A stretch of 64,000 nucleotides of DNA, from contig NC_011529.1 of the NCBI RefSeq assembly GCF_000018365.1, forward strand, positions 1,612,001-1,676,000, given 5' to 3'. The notes below the pieces were generated by a model that did not search any database, was not told where the DNA came from, and saw only the letters and a program-made list of their open reading frames with translations. Below are positions 45,257 to 57,179 of the stretch, in pieces (positions within the stretch are counted from its first letter, which is position 1; the number at the start of each line of letters is the position of its first letter). The DNA is from Thermococcus onnurineus NA1 (GTDB lineage Archaea > Methanobacteriota_B > Thermococci > Thermococcales > Thermococcaceae). The translations under genes and the position numbers were made by a program.

Positions 45257-46384
45257 TCAGAAGACGGCTTTTCCGCTTCCTTTGTCGAAGACGTGAGCCT
45301 TTCTCATGTCAAAGACAACGTCAACTTCCTGGCCTTCCTTAACCTTGGATTCGGAGCGGAAGGCGCCCAGGAAGGTTATATCTCCGACGCGGAGGTGGAC
45401 TATCTTCTCGCTTCCGAGGTTTTCGATAATCTCCACCATGGCCCTAGTCATGTTCTCTCCGGGTATTTTGATCTGTGCGAACATTGCGTCGTAGATGTCC
45501 TCCGGGCGGATTCCAAAGATGGCTTCCTTTCCTATCAGGTTCTTCTCCCTGAGAACCTCTCCCTGGTCGTCGAGGAGTTTGAGCCTGAACTCTCCGAAGT
45601 CGGCCCAGACGCCTCTCTCATCTTCCACTATTGATGCGTCTATGAAGTTCATCGGCGGACTGCCTATGAAGCTGCCGACGAAGGTGTTTGCTGGCCTGTC
45701 ATATACCTCGTCTGGCGTGCCAATCTGCTGGAGAACGCCTTGGTTTATGACCGCAATCCTATCTCCCATGGTCATTGCTTCGACCTGGTCGTGGGTGACG
45801 TATATTGTTGTGACTCCAAGCTGTCTCTGGAGCCTTTTGAGCTCGGCGCGCATTTTCACCCTAAGCTTCGCGTCGAGGTTGCTGAGCGGCTCGTCCATGA
45901 GGAAGACCTGCGGCTTTCTTACGATGGCCCTTCCGAGGGCTACCCTCTGCCTCTGGCCGCCGCTTAACTCCCTCGGCTTCCTCTTGAGGAGTTCCGTAAG
46001 GCCAAGCATCTCGGCGACTTCCCTTACATGCCGATCTATCTCCTGCTTGGGGACTTTCCTGAGCTTGAGGGGGAAGGCTATGTTGTCGTAGACCGTCATA
46101 TGCGGGTAGAGAGCGTAGCTCTGGAAGACCATGGCTATATCACGGTCTTTTGGTGGAGCGAGGATTCCCTTTTCCGGGTCGGCGACGAGTTTGTCGCCGA
46201 TGTAGATTTGTCCCTTTGTGGGCTCCTCAAGGCCGGCTATCATTCTGAGAGTCGTCGTCTTTCCACAGCCGCTCGGCCCGAGGAGTATCATAAACTCGCC
46301 GTGTTTGATCTCCAGGTTCATGTCCTTGACGGCTGTGAAGTTCCCGAACTGCTTCCAAACCCCAATGAGCTTTACTTCGGCCAT
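45257..46384 (-). CDS. malK: Maltodextrin ABC transporter ATPase MalK
   Basis: 375-aa ATPase energising maltodextrin import. Walker A GPSGCGKTT, signature LSGGQRQR and Walker B VFLMDEPLSNLD are followed by a C-terminal MalK-type OB/TOBE regulatory domain (~240-375). The ribosome-binding site GAGGTGAT precedes ATG 46384. Last gene of malE-malF-malG-apu-malK, 30 bases after the amylopullulanase gene. Confidence 0.95.
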   Translation of the reverse strand: MAEVKLIGVWKQFGNFTAVKDMNLEIKHGEFMILLGPSGCGKTTTLRMIAGLEEPTKGQIYIGDKLVADPEKGILAPPKDRDIAMVFQSYALYPHMTVYDNIAFPLKLRKVPKQEIDRHVREVAEMLGLTELLKRKPRELSGGQRQRVALGRAIVRKPQVFLMDEPLSNLDAKLRVKMRAELKRLQRQLGVTTIYVTHDQVEAMTMGDRIAVINQGVLQQIGTPDEVYDRPANTFVGSFIGSPPMNFIDASIVEDERGVWADFGEFRLKLLDDQGEVLREKNLIGKEAIFGIRPEDIYDAMFAQIKIPGENMTRAMVEIIENLGSEKIVHLRVGDITFLGAFRSESKVKEGQEVDVVFDMRKAHVFDKGSGKAVF

Positions 46385-46414
46385 GGTATCACCTCAAAAA
46401 ATTTGGAAGGAGGG

Positions 46415-49400
46415 TTACCTTCTCCTCCTAAGCAGGAGCGGGGTTAAAGCCAGTCCAAGCAAAACCGCCGGACCGCAGATTCCTCCCTCTTCACCTGGAG
46501 TGGTTGTGCTAGTGGTGGTCTCGGCTGGAGTTGTTGTGGTCTCCTGCGGCGTTGTTGTGGTCTCGCTTGGAGTGGTCGTTGTTTCGCTCGGAGTCTCAGT
46601 GGGTGTCTCAGTAGGAGTCACTTCCTCGCCACCAGTTCCCTCGACGAGCGGTATCATGAGAACCGTCGCGAGGGTCTTCTTTTCTAGGTCGTAGGAACTC
46701 AGCTGCTCCTCCTGTGTTGGTTTGAGCCCTTCTGGGACGAGCATGTCAACCACTCTCGGGGCGAGGTTGTCTATGACAGCGTTTGGATCAGCTCCTCCGA
46801 GTTTCCACTGTTCCGCCTCAACTGCAACTGGTCTCCACTTGTCCGGACCGTAGCCGTCCTGAGAGCCTACGAGCACCGCAGTGTAGAGCCCGTAGTCAGT
46901 GACGCTCAGGTACTTCTTGGGAACCTTGACTATTATGGCGTTCTTTACTGGGTCGGCTGAAATCTGCATTTCACCCTGGTAAACGGTTCCGTCCGGGAGC
47001 ACTATCAGGTTTCCGTAGTCCCAGCCCGCTATTCTAAGCGCCAGATCCCATGGATGTCCCGGATCGAGCTGGACGTTGCTTCCTGGACCGTCGGGGAACA
47101 TCTTGATGGCGCTGGTGTTTCCTCCGTCTGTGAAGTCGAAGTAGACCTCGATTATCTGCAGGCTGAAGCCGTTCGGCCCGTTCCACGGGTTGCCACCGAG
47201 GTCCTTAAAGTAGAACTCCAGCGTCCAGGCGTCGTCGCCTTCAATCATCTTAAACTTGAGCAGGTCGAGGTGACCTGGCACGAAGACCTTGTCGGTCGGA
47301 TAGGTGTAGGTTCCCGGACCGTGGTCGTCACCCTCCGGGTCGAGCATGGTTATGCCCTGCTTGAGGAGTGGAATAGCCTTAACGGTGGCGAGTTTTATCT
47401 CGTTGGCATCATAGGAGCTGAGCTGTTCTTCCTGGGTTGGCTTAAAGCCCTCTGGGACGAGCTCATCAACGACCCTTGGTGCGACGTTGTTGATTACCGC
47501 CTGTGGGTCAGCTCCTCCGAGTTTCCACTGTTCCGCCTCAACTGCAACTGGTCTCCACTTGTCCGGACCGTAGCCGTCCTGTGAACCAACGAGAACGTCT
47601 CCCCAGAATCCGTAGTCCTCGTTTATCTGGATGTACTTCTTCGGGATCTTTACGATTATCGCGCTCTTAACTGGGTCGGCGCTTATCTGCATCTCGCCTT
47701 GGTAGACGGTTCCGTTCGGCAGGACTATGAGGTTTCCATAATCCCAGCCGGCTATTCTCAACGCCACATCCCACGGGTGCTCTGGGTCGAGGTTGACGTT
47801 TGCTCCCGGTCCGTCCGGGAACATCTTTATTGCCGAGCTGTTTCCTCCCTCTTTGAAGTCAAGATAAACCTCGATTATCTGCAGGCTGAAGCCGTTCGGT
47901 CCATTCCATGGGTTGCCGCCGAGATCCTTGAAGTAGAACTCCATCACGTAAGCATCGGTCTGCTCGAGCATTCTGAACCTGAGCAGGTCAAAGGCACCCT
48001 CCACGAAGACCTTGTCGGTTGGGTAGGTGTAGGTTCCTGGACCGTAGTCATCGCCCTCAGGGTCGGCGATGTCCACGAGGGTTACTCCTTTAACCTCCGT
48101 GGGGAGCTTCAGCTCAATCGGAGTGGTTATAACCTCAAGCTCTCCGTCCTTGACTGTGGAGACCGCGAAGTAGAAGTCCTCGGGGGTCTTGATGTATTCG
48201 AAGGGGACGATGATCTCCACTCTACCATTTACCGTCTTAACCACAGCATCGCCGATCTTCTCGCTATCCTCGTAGTTGGTAGCCTGGTAAACCTCCGCCT
48301 TGTTGTCCTTGTAAACTATATGCTTGGTTATCATCAGCCCGACGCTGTCCTTTGAGAACGGGAACATCGAGTACCTGAGCTCAGTCGGCTTGTCCTGGAG
48401 GATTGTGAAGGTGTTGCCAACGCGCTCGCCCTTCTCGTATATGCTTATCTCAAACTCGTTGAGCTCTCCTTTAACTATGAAGTGAATTCCGTCGCCGTCG
48501 AAGTATACGCTTACACCTTCAGCGAGGGAGGACATGCTCGAGTAGTTCTTGACCTGGCCCTCTCCGAGGCCGTCGAGGGCTCTAACTGTGTAAGGTTCTC
48601 CATCGGGGAAGAAGTTTCCATAGAGGTAGCCCGGTGGTTCGAGGCCAGCTAACCTGTACATCTCGTAGAGGTAGGTCTTGAGGTAGCGGTCAAAGGTGTA
48701 GTCCTGCCCGCTGCTCTGGTCGCTTCCGTACCACCAGAACCAGTCACTGGCCTCAGCACGGAGGAGATACTCATAAGCTTTCTCCCAGTAGGTCTGGCTC
48801 ATTTCATCCTTGTGCTCCATAAGGGCCTTTCTCGCTAAGTAGAGCCAGTACCAGCCGTAGTTCTCCTGGGGCTCGCCTATCCACGTTGAGAGGGTCCCAT
48901 CAATCCAGCTCGACTCGGGCCACTGCATTTCTTCCTTAACGCCCACCATGTCGTAGAGATCCCCGAGGCTCTGGGCCTTCTTGAGGGCCTCAACTTTGTC
49001 GCCGGTCAGGTCAAGGCGCTCCATCATCTGGGGTGTGAGCTTGTTTGCCTGGTCTCCGTAGAGCTGGATGTACTCGCTCGGGGTGAGGGTTCTTATGAGC
49101 CCCTGCTCCTGGAGCTCGGTGAGCCTCTTATAGAGCGTCTCAAGGAAGAGCTTTCCGTCGTAGGGGTAGTGCTCCCACGGGTTCTCTCCGTCGAGGGTTA
49201 TGACGTAAACGAGAGAACCATCGTAGTTCTGCTTCTGGAGCTTGAGAAGCTCGTTTATGAAGTCCTCAACGGCATCGTACTGGTTCATTCCACCGTAGGT
49301 AAATCCAACGCGGTCGCTCAGCGCGTGGTCCCTCGGGAAGAGGTATATCTTCTTTTCGTCGAACTCAGCTACCCAGGGCTTGTGGTAGTTCTCAACAGTT

Positions 49401-50449
49401 CCCTCTATGCCGAGCTTCTGGAGCACGAGCTGGTCGGTCATGACCCAGGTCCAGCCGTTGCCGGCAAGTATCTCGAGGGTCTTGTCGTTGAGAGCGCTCT
49501 CAGCGGCCCATCCTCCAACCGGCTCAACCTGGCCGCCGCCAAGGTACTCCTTGTAGAGCTCGTCGGCCTTCTTCACCTGGTCGTTGAAGTCGCTCTCCCA
49601 GCCGAAGTCATTGAGGATTGGGCCTATCGGGTGGGCATAGGGAACGACGGTAACTTCCACGTTGCCGTTGCCGAGGAGGAGGTTAATAGCCTCGTGCTCC
49701 TCGAAGGTGTGGTTGAGGAGCCACATCTGGGCGTCCAGAACTGTCTTAACGTCTTCCCTCGTGTAGCCGCCTTCATCAACCTTGTCGTAGAGGGCCTTCA
49801 GCTCTGGATGGCTCATTATGTAGCCGTAGTCTATCCAAGCGAGGTTGAACAGAACGGCGAGGTCGATGTAGTCCTGCTCTGTGAACTCGTTGGTAACGGC
49901 TATTTTCTGCTCCTCGAGCGGCAGGTTGGCATACTTGGCCTTGGCCTGCATCATCTTGTTCTTCAGCTCGGTGTAGCGGTTCCAGAAGTCCCTTATGGGG
50001 TTGCCGTTCGGGTCGGTTATCGGCTCACCGTTCCACGGAATCGTGTGGTCGAAGAATCCACCCGGGGCCTGGAGCATGAACCACTTCTCGTCAACGGTGA
50101 GCGGCTCGCCGTTGGCTATCTTCTCAGTGATTATCTGGTAGTTGTCCTTGGCGCCGTTCATATAGTCAGCCAGCTGGGCTATGAGCGAGCCCGAGAGGTC
50201 TATGGTAGCGTGAACCTCAGGATACTGACTCAGGTAATAGGCCATCTTCCAGTAGTTGTTGGCCGCGTGGAGCCTGACCCACGGCCTCGTGTAGATGTCC
50301 TGTATTGGGTCGTAGTAGTAGGGCTGGTGCTGGTGCCAGACTATTATCACGTTCAGGGGCTTGGGCTCTTCAGCCGTCACGCTCGGCTGAACTGCCAGGA
50401 GGCTTCCGAGCATTAAAAAGGCCACAAATAGGGAAAGGACCTTTCTCAT
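46415..50449 (-). CDS. apu: Surface-anchored GH57 amylopullulanase
   Basis: 1344-aa secreted enzyme that hydrolyses alpha-1,6 and alpha-1,4 bonds in pullulan and starch. Signal peptide 1-26. The GH57 motifs are HQHQP (39-43), GGWAAES with the probable nucleophile Glu317, and VITLDGENPW with the probable acid/base Asp420; subtracting the signal gives 291 and 394, the numbers known for T. hydrothermalis. About residues 790-1270 are two tandem ~240-aa beta-rich repeats (DPEGDDYGPGTYTYPTDKVF opens each). Then come a Thr/Glu/Pro stalk and a CGP-CTERM sorting tail (GICGPAVLLG, hydrophobic, RRRR end). Its start is 10 bases after malG. Confidence 0.96.
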   Translation of the reverse strand: MRKVLSLFVAFLMLGSLLAVQPSVTAEEPKPLNVIIVWHQHQPYYYDPIQDIYTRPWVRLHAANNYWKMAYYLSQYPEVHATIDLSGSLIAQLADYMNGAKDNYQIITEKIANGEPLTVDEKWFMLQAPGGFFDHTIPWNGEPITDPNGNPIRDFWNRYTELKNKMMQAKAKYANLPLEEQKIAVTNEFTEQDYIDLAVLFNLAWIDYGYIMSHPELKALYDKVDEGGYTREDVKTVLDAQMWLLNHTFEEHEAINLLLGNGNVEVTVVPYAHPIGPILNDFGWESDFNDQVKKADELYKEYLGGGQVEPVGGWAAESALNDKTLEILAGNGWTWVMTDQLVLQKLGIEGTVENYHKPWVAEFDEKKIYLFPRDHALSDRVGFTYGGMNQYDAVEDFINELLKLQKQNYDGSLVYVITLDGENPWEHYPYDGKLFLETLYKRLTELQEQGLIRTLTPSEYIQLYGDQANKLTPQMMERLDLTGDKVEALKKAQSLGDLYDMVGVKEEMQWPESSWIDGTLSTWIGEPQENYGWYWLYLARKALMEHKDEMSQTYWEKAYEYLLRAEASDWFWWYGSDQSSGQDYTFDRYLKTYLYEMYRLAGLEPPGYLYGNFFPDGEPYTVRALDGLGEGQVKNYSSMSSLAEGVSVYFDGDGIHFIVKGELNEFEISIYEKGERVGNTFTILQDKPTELRYSMFPFSKDSVGLMITKHIVYKDNKAEVYQATNYEDSEKIGDAVVKTVNGRVEIIVPFEYIKTPEDFYFAVSTVKDGELEVITTPIELKLPTEVKGVTLVDIADPEGDDYGPGTYTYPTDKVFVEGAFDLLRFRMLEQTDAYVMEFYFKDLGGNPWNGPNGFSLQIIEVYLDFKEGGNSSAIKMFPDGPGANVNLDPEHPWDVALRIAGWDYGNLIVLPNGTVYQGEMQISADPVKSAIIVKIPKKYIQINEDYGFWGDVLVGSQDGYGPDKWRPVAVEAEQWKLGGADPQAVINNVAPRVVDELVPEGFKPTQEEQLSSYDANEIKLATVKAIPLLKQGITMLDPEGDDHGPGTYTYPTDKVFVPGHLDLLKFKMIEGDDAWTLEFYFKDLGGNPWNGPNGFSLQIIEVYFDFTDGGNTSAIKMFPDGPGSNVQLDPGHPWDLALRIAGWDYGNLIVLPDGTVYQGEMQISADPVKNAIIVKVPKKYLSVTDYGLYTAVLVGSQDGYGPDKWRPVAVEAEQWKLGGADPNAVIDNLAPRVVDMLVPEGLKPTQEEQLSSYDLEKKTLATVLMIPLVEGTGGEEVTPTETPTETPSETTTTPSETTTTPQETTTTPAETTTSTTTPGEEGGICGPAVLLGLALTPLLLRRRR
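46495..46620 (-). repeat. Thr-rich stalk repeat of amylopullulanase
   Basis: Repeating units of the form (S/P/Q/A)ETTTTP, encoded by near-identical DNA segments, link the catalytic and binding domains to the CGP-CTERM anchor. A likely site of length variation. Confidence 0.75.
46645..48090 (-). repeat. Two tandem 720-bp repeats within the amylopullulanase gene
   Basis: The two C-terminal modules are offset by exactly 720 bases. The core 46788-46861 is identical, base for base, to 47508-47581 (74 bases), and much of the rest is close. Each copy encodes a beta-sandwich of the glucodextranase C-terminal/DOMON-like kind, probably for binding carbohydrate. Confidence 0.85.
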
Positions 50450-50458
50450 ATTATCACC

Positions 50459-51709
50459 TCACTCCTTTAAACCTCCAACGGTTAGACCGCTCCTTATGTA
50501 GTTCTGAGCGAGCATGAACATCACGAACACTGGCAGCGCGAAGAGCAGCGCCGCTGCCGCGAAGTAGCTCCAATCTATTCCCCTGCCGATACCGCCCATG
50601 AGGAGGTATATCCACACCGAGAGTGGCTGGTTTTTCTCCGTCAGTAGCAGGCTCGCGAGGATGAACTCCGTCCAGCCGCCGATGAAGGCGAATATGGCTA
50701 CCGTGGCTATTCCTGGCAGGGCCATTGGCAGGAGGACGTACCTTATAATCTGCAGGTAGCTTGCACCATCTACCAGTGCCGCCTCGTCGAAGTCGGGACT
50801 TATGGAGTCGATGTATCCCTTGAGGAGCCAGGTGTTGAAGGGAACGCTTCCGGCAGCATAGATGAAGGACAGCACCGGCAGCTTGTCGTATAGGCCGAGC
50901 TTGACTATCATACCATAGAGGGCTATCAACCCGGCTATGCCAAGACCCCCTGCAACCTGCGTGAACATCAGGTAGAAGTAAAGAATGTGATCTCTGCTGA
51001 AGAACTGCATCCTTGAGAATGCGTAGGCCGCTGGAACGACGAAGATCATTGACAAGAGGACTGTTAGCGTGGCCAGCAGGAGGCTGTTCTTCAGGTAGCC
51101 GAAGAACACCGAGTTGAGGAACTTTCCGACCGCTGTGAACTCGGCCTTACCTGTGTTTCTGATCACGACGTACTTCTCCATCGGGCCGGAAACTGAAACG
51201 CCGTTGACATCACCACTCGTCAGCTCAACCTCCCTGACTATTCCGAATCCTATGCTGCCATCATCGTTCATCCTGGTGAGGACAAACAGTCCCTCTATCT
51301 CTCCCTTGAGCGTCCCCTGAAAGTTCTCTGTCGTGGAAACGTCGAAGATGATGCCAGAGACAGGTATTTCAAACTTCAGTCCTGTGAACGGTCCATACTT
51401 GATGGCTCCTGTTATCTTTCCATCAGTGAGATAGAGCTTGCCGTCCTCGATTTTGGCCTGTCCTTCAATGGTTCCAGTGAAGTTTTTGCTTATCTTGCTT
51501 CCTTTGAATCCAAAGAGCACTTCCCTGTAGGCATCGAGCGTAACGTTCCTTGGTATGAGCTCGATTTTTGTTGTTGCGAGCGTTGCGGCTGGTTTTATCG
51601 ACACGGTGAATATATAGTACACTGGGAAGAGGATGATAAACATTATGAAAATGGCCGCGAGGGTGAGGAGGAAGCTCTTGATTATCTCCTTTTTCTTTTG
51701 GCCCATCAT
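50459..51709 (-). CDS. malG: Maltodextrin ABC transporter permease MalG with external insert
   Basis: 416-aa permease, longer than the ~280 aa usual for MalG. After helix 1 (FIMFIILFPVYYIFTV region) there are ~150 extra residues, beta-rich with many Gly and Thr (residues ~55-200), before the standard core. The EAA loop is DEAALVDGASYLQIIRYVLLPMA. The start (MMGQKKK) overlaps the malF stop by four bases. It pairs with MalF. Confidence 0.93.
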   Translation of the reverse strand: MMGQKKKEIIKSFLLTLAAIFIMFIILFPVYYIFTVSIKPAATLATTKIELIPRNVTLDAYREVLFGFKGSKISKNFTGTIEGQAKIEDGKLYLTDGKITGAIKYGPFTGLKFEIPVSGIIFDVSTTENFQGTLKGEIEGLFVLTRMNDDGSIGFGIVREVELTSGDVNGVSVSGPMEKYVVIRNTGKAEFTAVGKFLNSVFFGYLKNSLLLATLTVLLSMIFVVPAAYAFSRMQFFSRDHILYFYLMFTQVAGGLGIAGLIALYGMIVKLGLYDKLPVLSFIYAAGSVPFNTWLLKGYIDSISPDFDEAALVDGASYLQIIRYVLLPMALPGIATVAIFAFIGGWTEFILASLLLTEKNQPLSVWIYLLMGGIGRGIDWSYFAAAALLFALPVFVMFMLAQNYIRSGLTVGGLKE

Positions 51710-52605
51710 CCCTTGGCACCCTCCTGGAGCTTGGTTATCCTAACGTTGACGTACATGTAAACCGCCAGCACGAGGGTCGCTATTATCATCACCGCCGCTG
51801 CCCTTCCGTAGTGGGGACTCGCCCCAAAGGCCTTCCTGAAGCCGTAGAGCAGTATGAACTTGTCCTCGAATAGGCCAGCGTTGTAAATGTATGGCACCAT
51901 GAAGTACTGGAAGCTGGCTGCACTGGTGAGTATTGTGGCGAAGGCTATTGGCTTGCCGACTATCGGGAGAACGACGTGCCTGAGTCTCTGCCAGTAGTTG
52001 GCACCGTCTATTATTGCCGCTTCCACGAGCGTGTCCGGAACGGACTGAAGCGCCGCCGTGATGACGGTTATCATAAACGGATAGGCCAGCCAGACCTCGA
52101 TTATGTTGAGAGCTACAAGGCCCCAGAAAGGATCGTTCGTCCAGTTGGGAAGGGTACTCACGCCGATCGATTTGAGAATCTGATTAATCGGACCAAAAAC
52201 CGGATCAAACATAAACCTCCAAACGGTGACCGAGAAGAGGAGCGGTAGGGCCCATGGGATTATCAGGAGCGACCTGTAGACCATCTTGCCCTTGACGTAT
52301 TTGCTGTTGTAGAGCAGGCTGAGGAAAGTTCCTACAAGAACCTTGAGGGTAACGCTCGTTGCGACGAATATCCAGGTCCACATAAAGGCGCTTCTGAACT
52401 TTTCGTCGCTCAGTATCCACCTGAAGTTCTCTAAACCAACGAACTTGAAGGGCTCTGCATCCGGCGCCTGGATTGGAAAGTTGCCGAGCTGGGCGTTGGT
52501 GAAGGCAAGGTAAATCGAGTAGATTATCGGCCACAGGTTGAAGAGCAGAAACGCCGCCATCCCTGGAAGAATGAGGAACAGAGCAATTGTGGTGATCTTC
52601 TTCAT
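51706..52605 (-). CDS. malF: Maltodextrin ABC transporter permease MalF
   Basis: 299-aa permease with six hydrophobic helices; the EAA loop reads VEAAIIDGANYWQRLRHVVLPIV. It lacks the large P2 loop of the E. coli protein. GGAGGGATTGGG precedes ATG 52605. It lies 38 bases after malE. Confidence 0.94.
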   Translation of the reverse strand: MKKITTIALFLILPGMAAFLLFNLWPIIYSIYLAFTNAQLGNFPIQAPDAEPFKFVGLENFRWILSDEKFRSAFMWTWIFVATSVTLKVLVGTFLSLLYNSKYVKGKMVYRSLLIIPWALPLLFSVTVWRFMFDPVFGPINQILKSIGVSTLPNWTNDPFWGLVALNIIEVWLAYPFMITVITAALQSVPDTLVEAAIIDGANYWQRLRHVVLPIVGKPIAFATILTSAASFQYFMVPYIYNAGLFEDKFILLYGFRKAFGASPHYGRAAAVMIIATLVLAVYMYVNVRITKLQEGAKG

Positions 52606-52643
52606 CCCAATCCCTCCAAAAAGGTAGGAAAAGGGAAAGGGCT

Positions 52644-56047
<3,404 letters not shown>

Positions 56048-56117
56048 CTTTCCCACCAGGTATCACTAGTGATGATTAAACTAATGCTAGTGAACTTAAA
56101 AAGTTGGAGGTCTGAAA
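56048..56117. promoter_or_regulatory. Divergent cyclomaltodextrinase / trmBL1 promoter with palindromic operator
   Basis: A perfect 12-bp palindrome ATCACTAGTGAT lies at 56062-56073, inside TATCACTAGTGATGA, which resembles the TrmBL1 motif but with a 2-base instead of a 5-base centre. A direct repeat of CTAGTGA recurs 21 bases on (56066 and 56087). The AT-rich GATTAAAC/GTTTAATC block (56074-56081) can serve as TATA box in both directions. GGAGGT at 56106-56111 is the trmBL1 ribosome-binding site. Confidence 0.55.
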
Positions 56118-57140
56118 ATGAAGGAAGAGGAAATTATCGAAAAGCTCCAGAAGCTCGGCTTGACTAAATACGAGAGCTTAGCTTACATAACCCTCCTCAA
56201 GCTTGGCCCCAGCAAGGCCACGGACATAACAAAGGAGAGTGGAATCCCCCACACGAGGGTTTATGACGTTCTGAGCTCCCTTCACAGAAAGGGGTTCGTT
56301 GACGTGATGCACGGCGCCCCGAGACTCTACAAACCGGTCAATCCTGAAGTTGTCCTTGAGAAGATAAAGGAGGAGTTCATAGAGGACTTGGAGAACCTGA
56401 AGGCAGCCTTCCTTGAGCTCTACCGCCAGGTTCACGGAGAGGAACTGCCTGAGATATGGACGATTCAAGGCTTTGAGAACACTGTTGAGAGAGCGGAGTA
56501 CGTCATCAGGACAGCCAAACACGAGGTTCTGATAAACGCTCCGTTTGAGTTCCTTCGCCTTTTGAAGGATGAGATAAAGCGCCGGAAAGACATAATATTC
56601 GTCATAATTAGCAACTTCGAGGAGATTCCGGAGTGGCTTAACGCCGACAACATCATCCTGGCGAAAACCGGCGGCGCCCCCTGGCTCATGGCCAGCTGGA
56701 TAATCGGGGACATCGACTATGCGCTCTTCTTCGGTGCTCTGCCGAGAGACAAGAGGCGCGAGAAGTTCTACTCCTTCTGGGCCAAGAGTCCAAAGATCAT
56801 CCAGAACTACATGCACTGGTTCTACACCATATACCTCGACAACAGTGAGATCATAAAGCCCCTTAACTACGGTAAGCTGCCCAAGCCACTATCGTTTGTG
56901 AACATCAGAACTCTCATAACTGTCTTGAAGTTTACAGAGCTTCCCAGGAGGGCTGAAGTCATCGGCAGGCTCGTCGAGACGAAGGAGCCCGTGACCCTTG
57001 ACGGGGAAATAGTTGAGTACGAGTACACGCCGCTTATGGCCAACGTTACGGTCAAGGCTAGTGGCAAGGAATGGAAGGTTGGCGGAATCGGGAGCTACTT
57101 CGAGGACGTTGAGGGCGAGAAGTTCATCCTTCTGGAGTGA
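56118..57140 (+). CDS. trmBL1: TrmBL1 (Tgr) sugar-responsive transcription regulator
   Basis: 340-aa TrmB-family regulator. The N-terminal ~80 residues are a winged helix (LTKYESLAYITLLKLGPSKATDI, then HTRVYDVLSSLHRKGFV). A short dimerisation helix and a C-terminal sugar-binding domain follow (~110-340). The length, and the location next to the cyclomaltodextrinase and mal operon, match Tgr of T. kodakarensis, which represses glycolytic and maltodextrin genes and activates gluconeogenic ones in the absence of maltodextrin. Its own promoter region carries a related palindrome, so autoregulation is plausible. The glycogen synthase gene follows 39 bases later. Confidence 0.93.
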   Translation: MKEEEIIEKLQKLGLTKYESLAYITLLKLGPSKATDITKESGIPHTRVYDVLSSLHRKGFVDVMHGAPRLYKPVNPEVVLEKIKEEFIEDLENLKAAFLELYRQVHGEELPEIWTIQGFENTVERAEYVIRTAKHEVLINAPFEFLRLLKDEIKRRKDIIFVIISNFEEIPEWLNADNIILAKTGGAPWLMASWIIGDIDYALFFGALPRDKRREKFYSFWAKSPKIIQNYMHWFYTIYLDNSEIIKPLNYGKLPKPLSFVNIRTLITVLKFTELPRRAEVIGRLVETKEPVTLDGEIVEYEYTPLMANVTVKASGKEWKVGGIGSYFEDVEGEKFILLE

Positions 57141-57179
57141 TTTTTCGCTCTTTCCCTATTTTAAAAGGAGATGGCCGCA

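Noticed and set aside
49169-50416. Long plus-strand open frame (415 codons) opposite amylopullulanase
   Set aside because: Antisense shadow of the GH57 domain, with no ribosome-binding site or recognisable motif.
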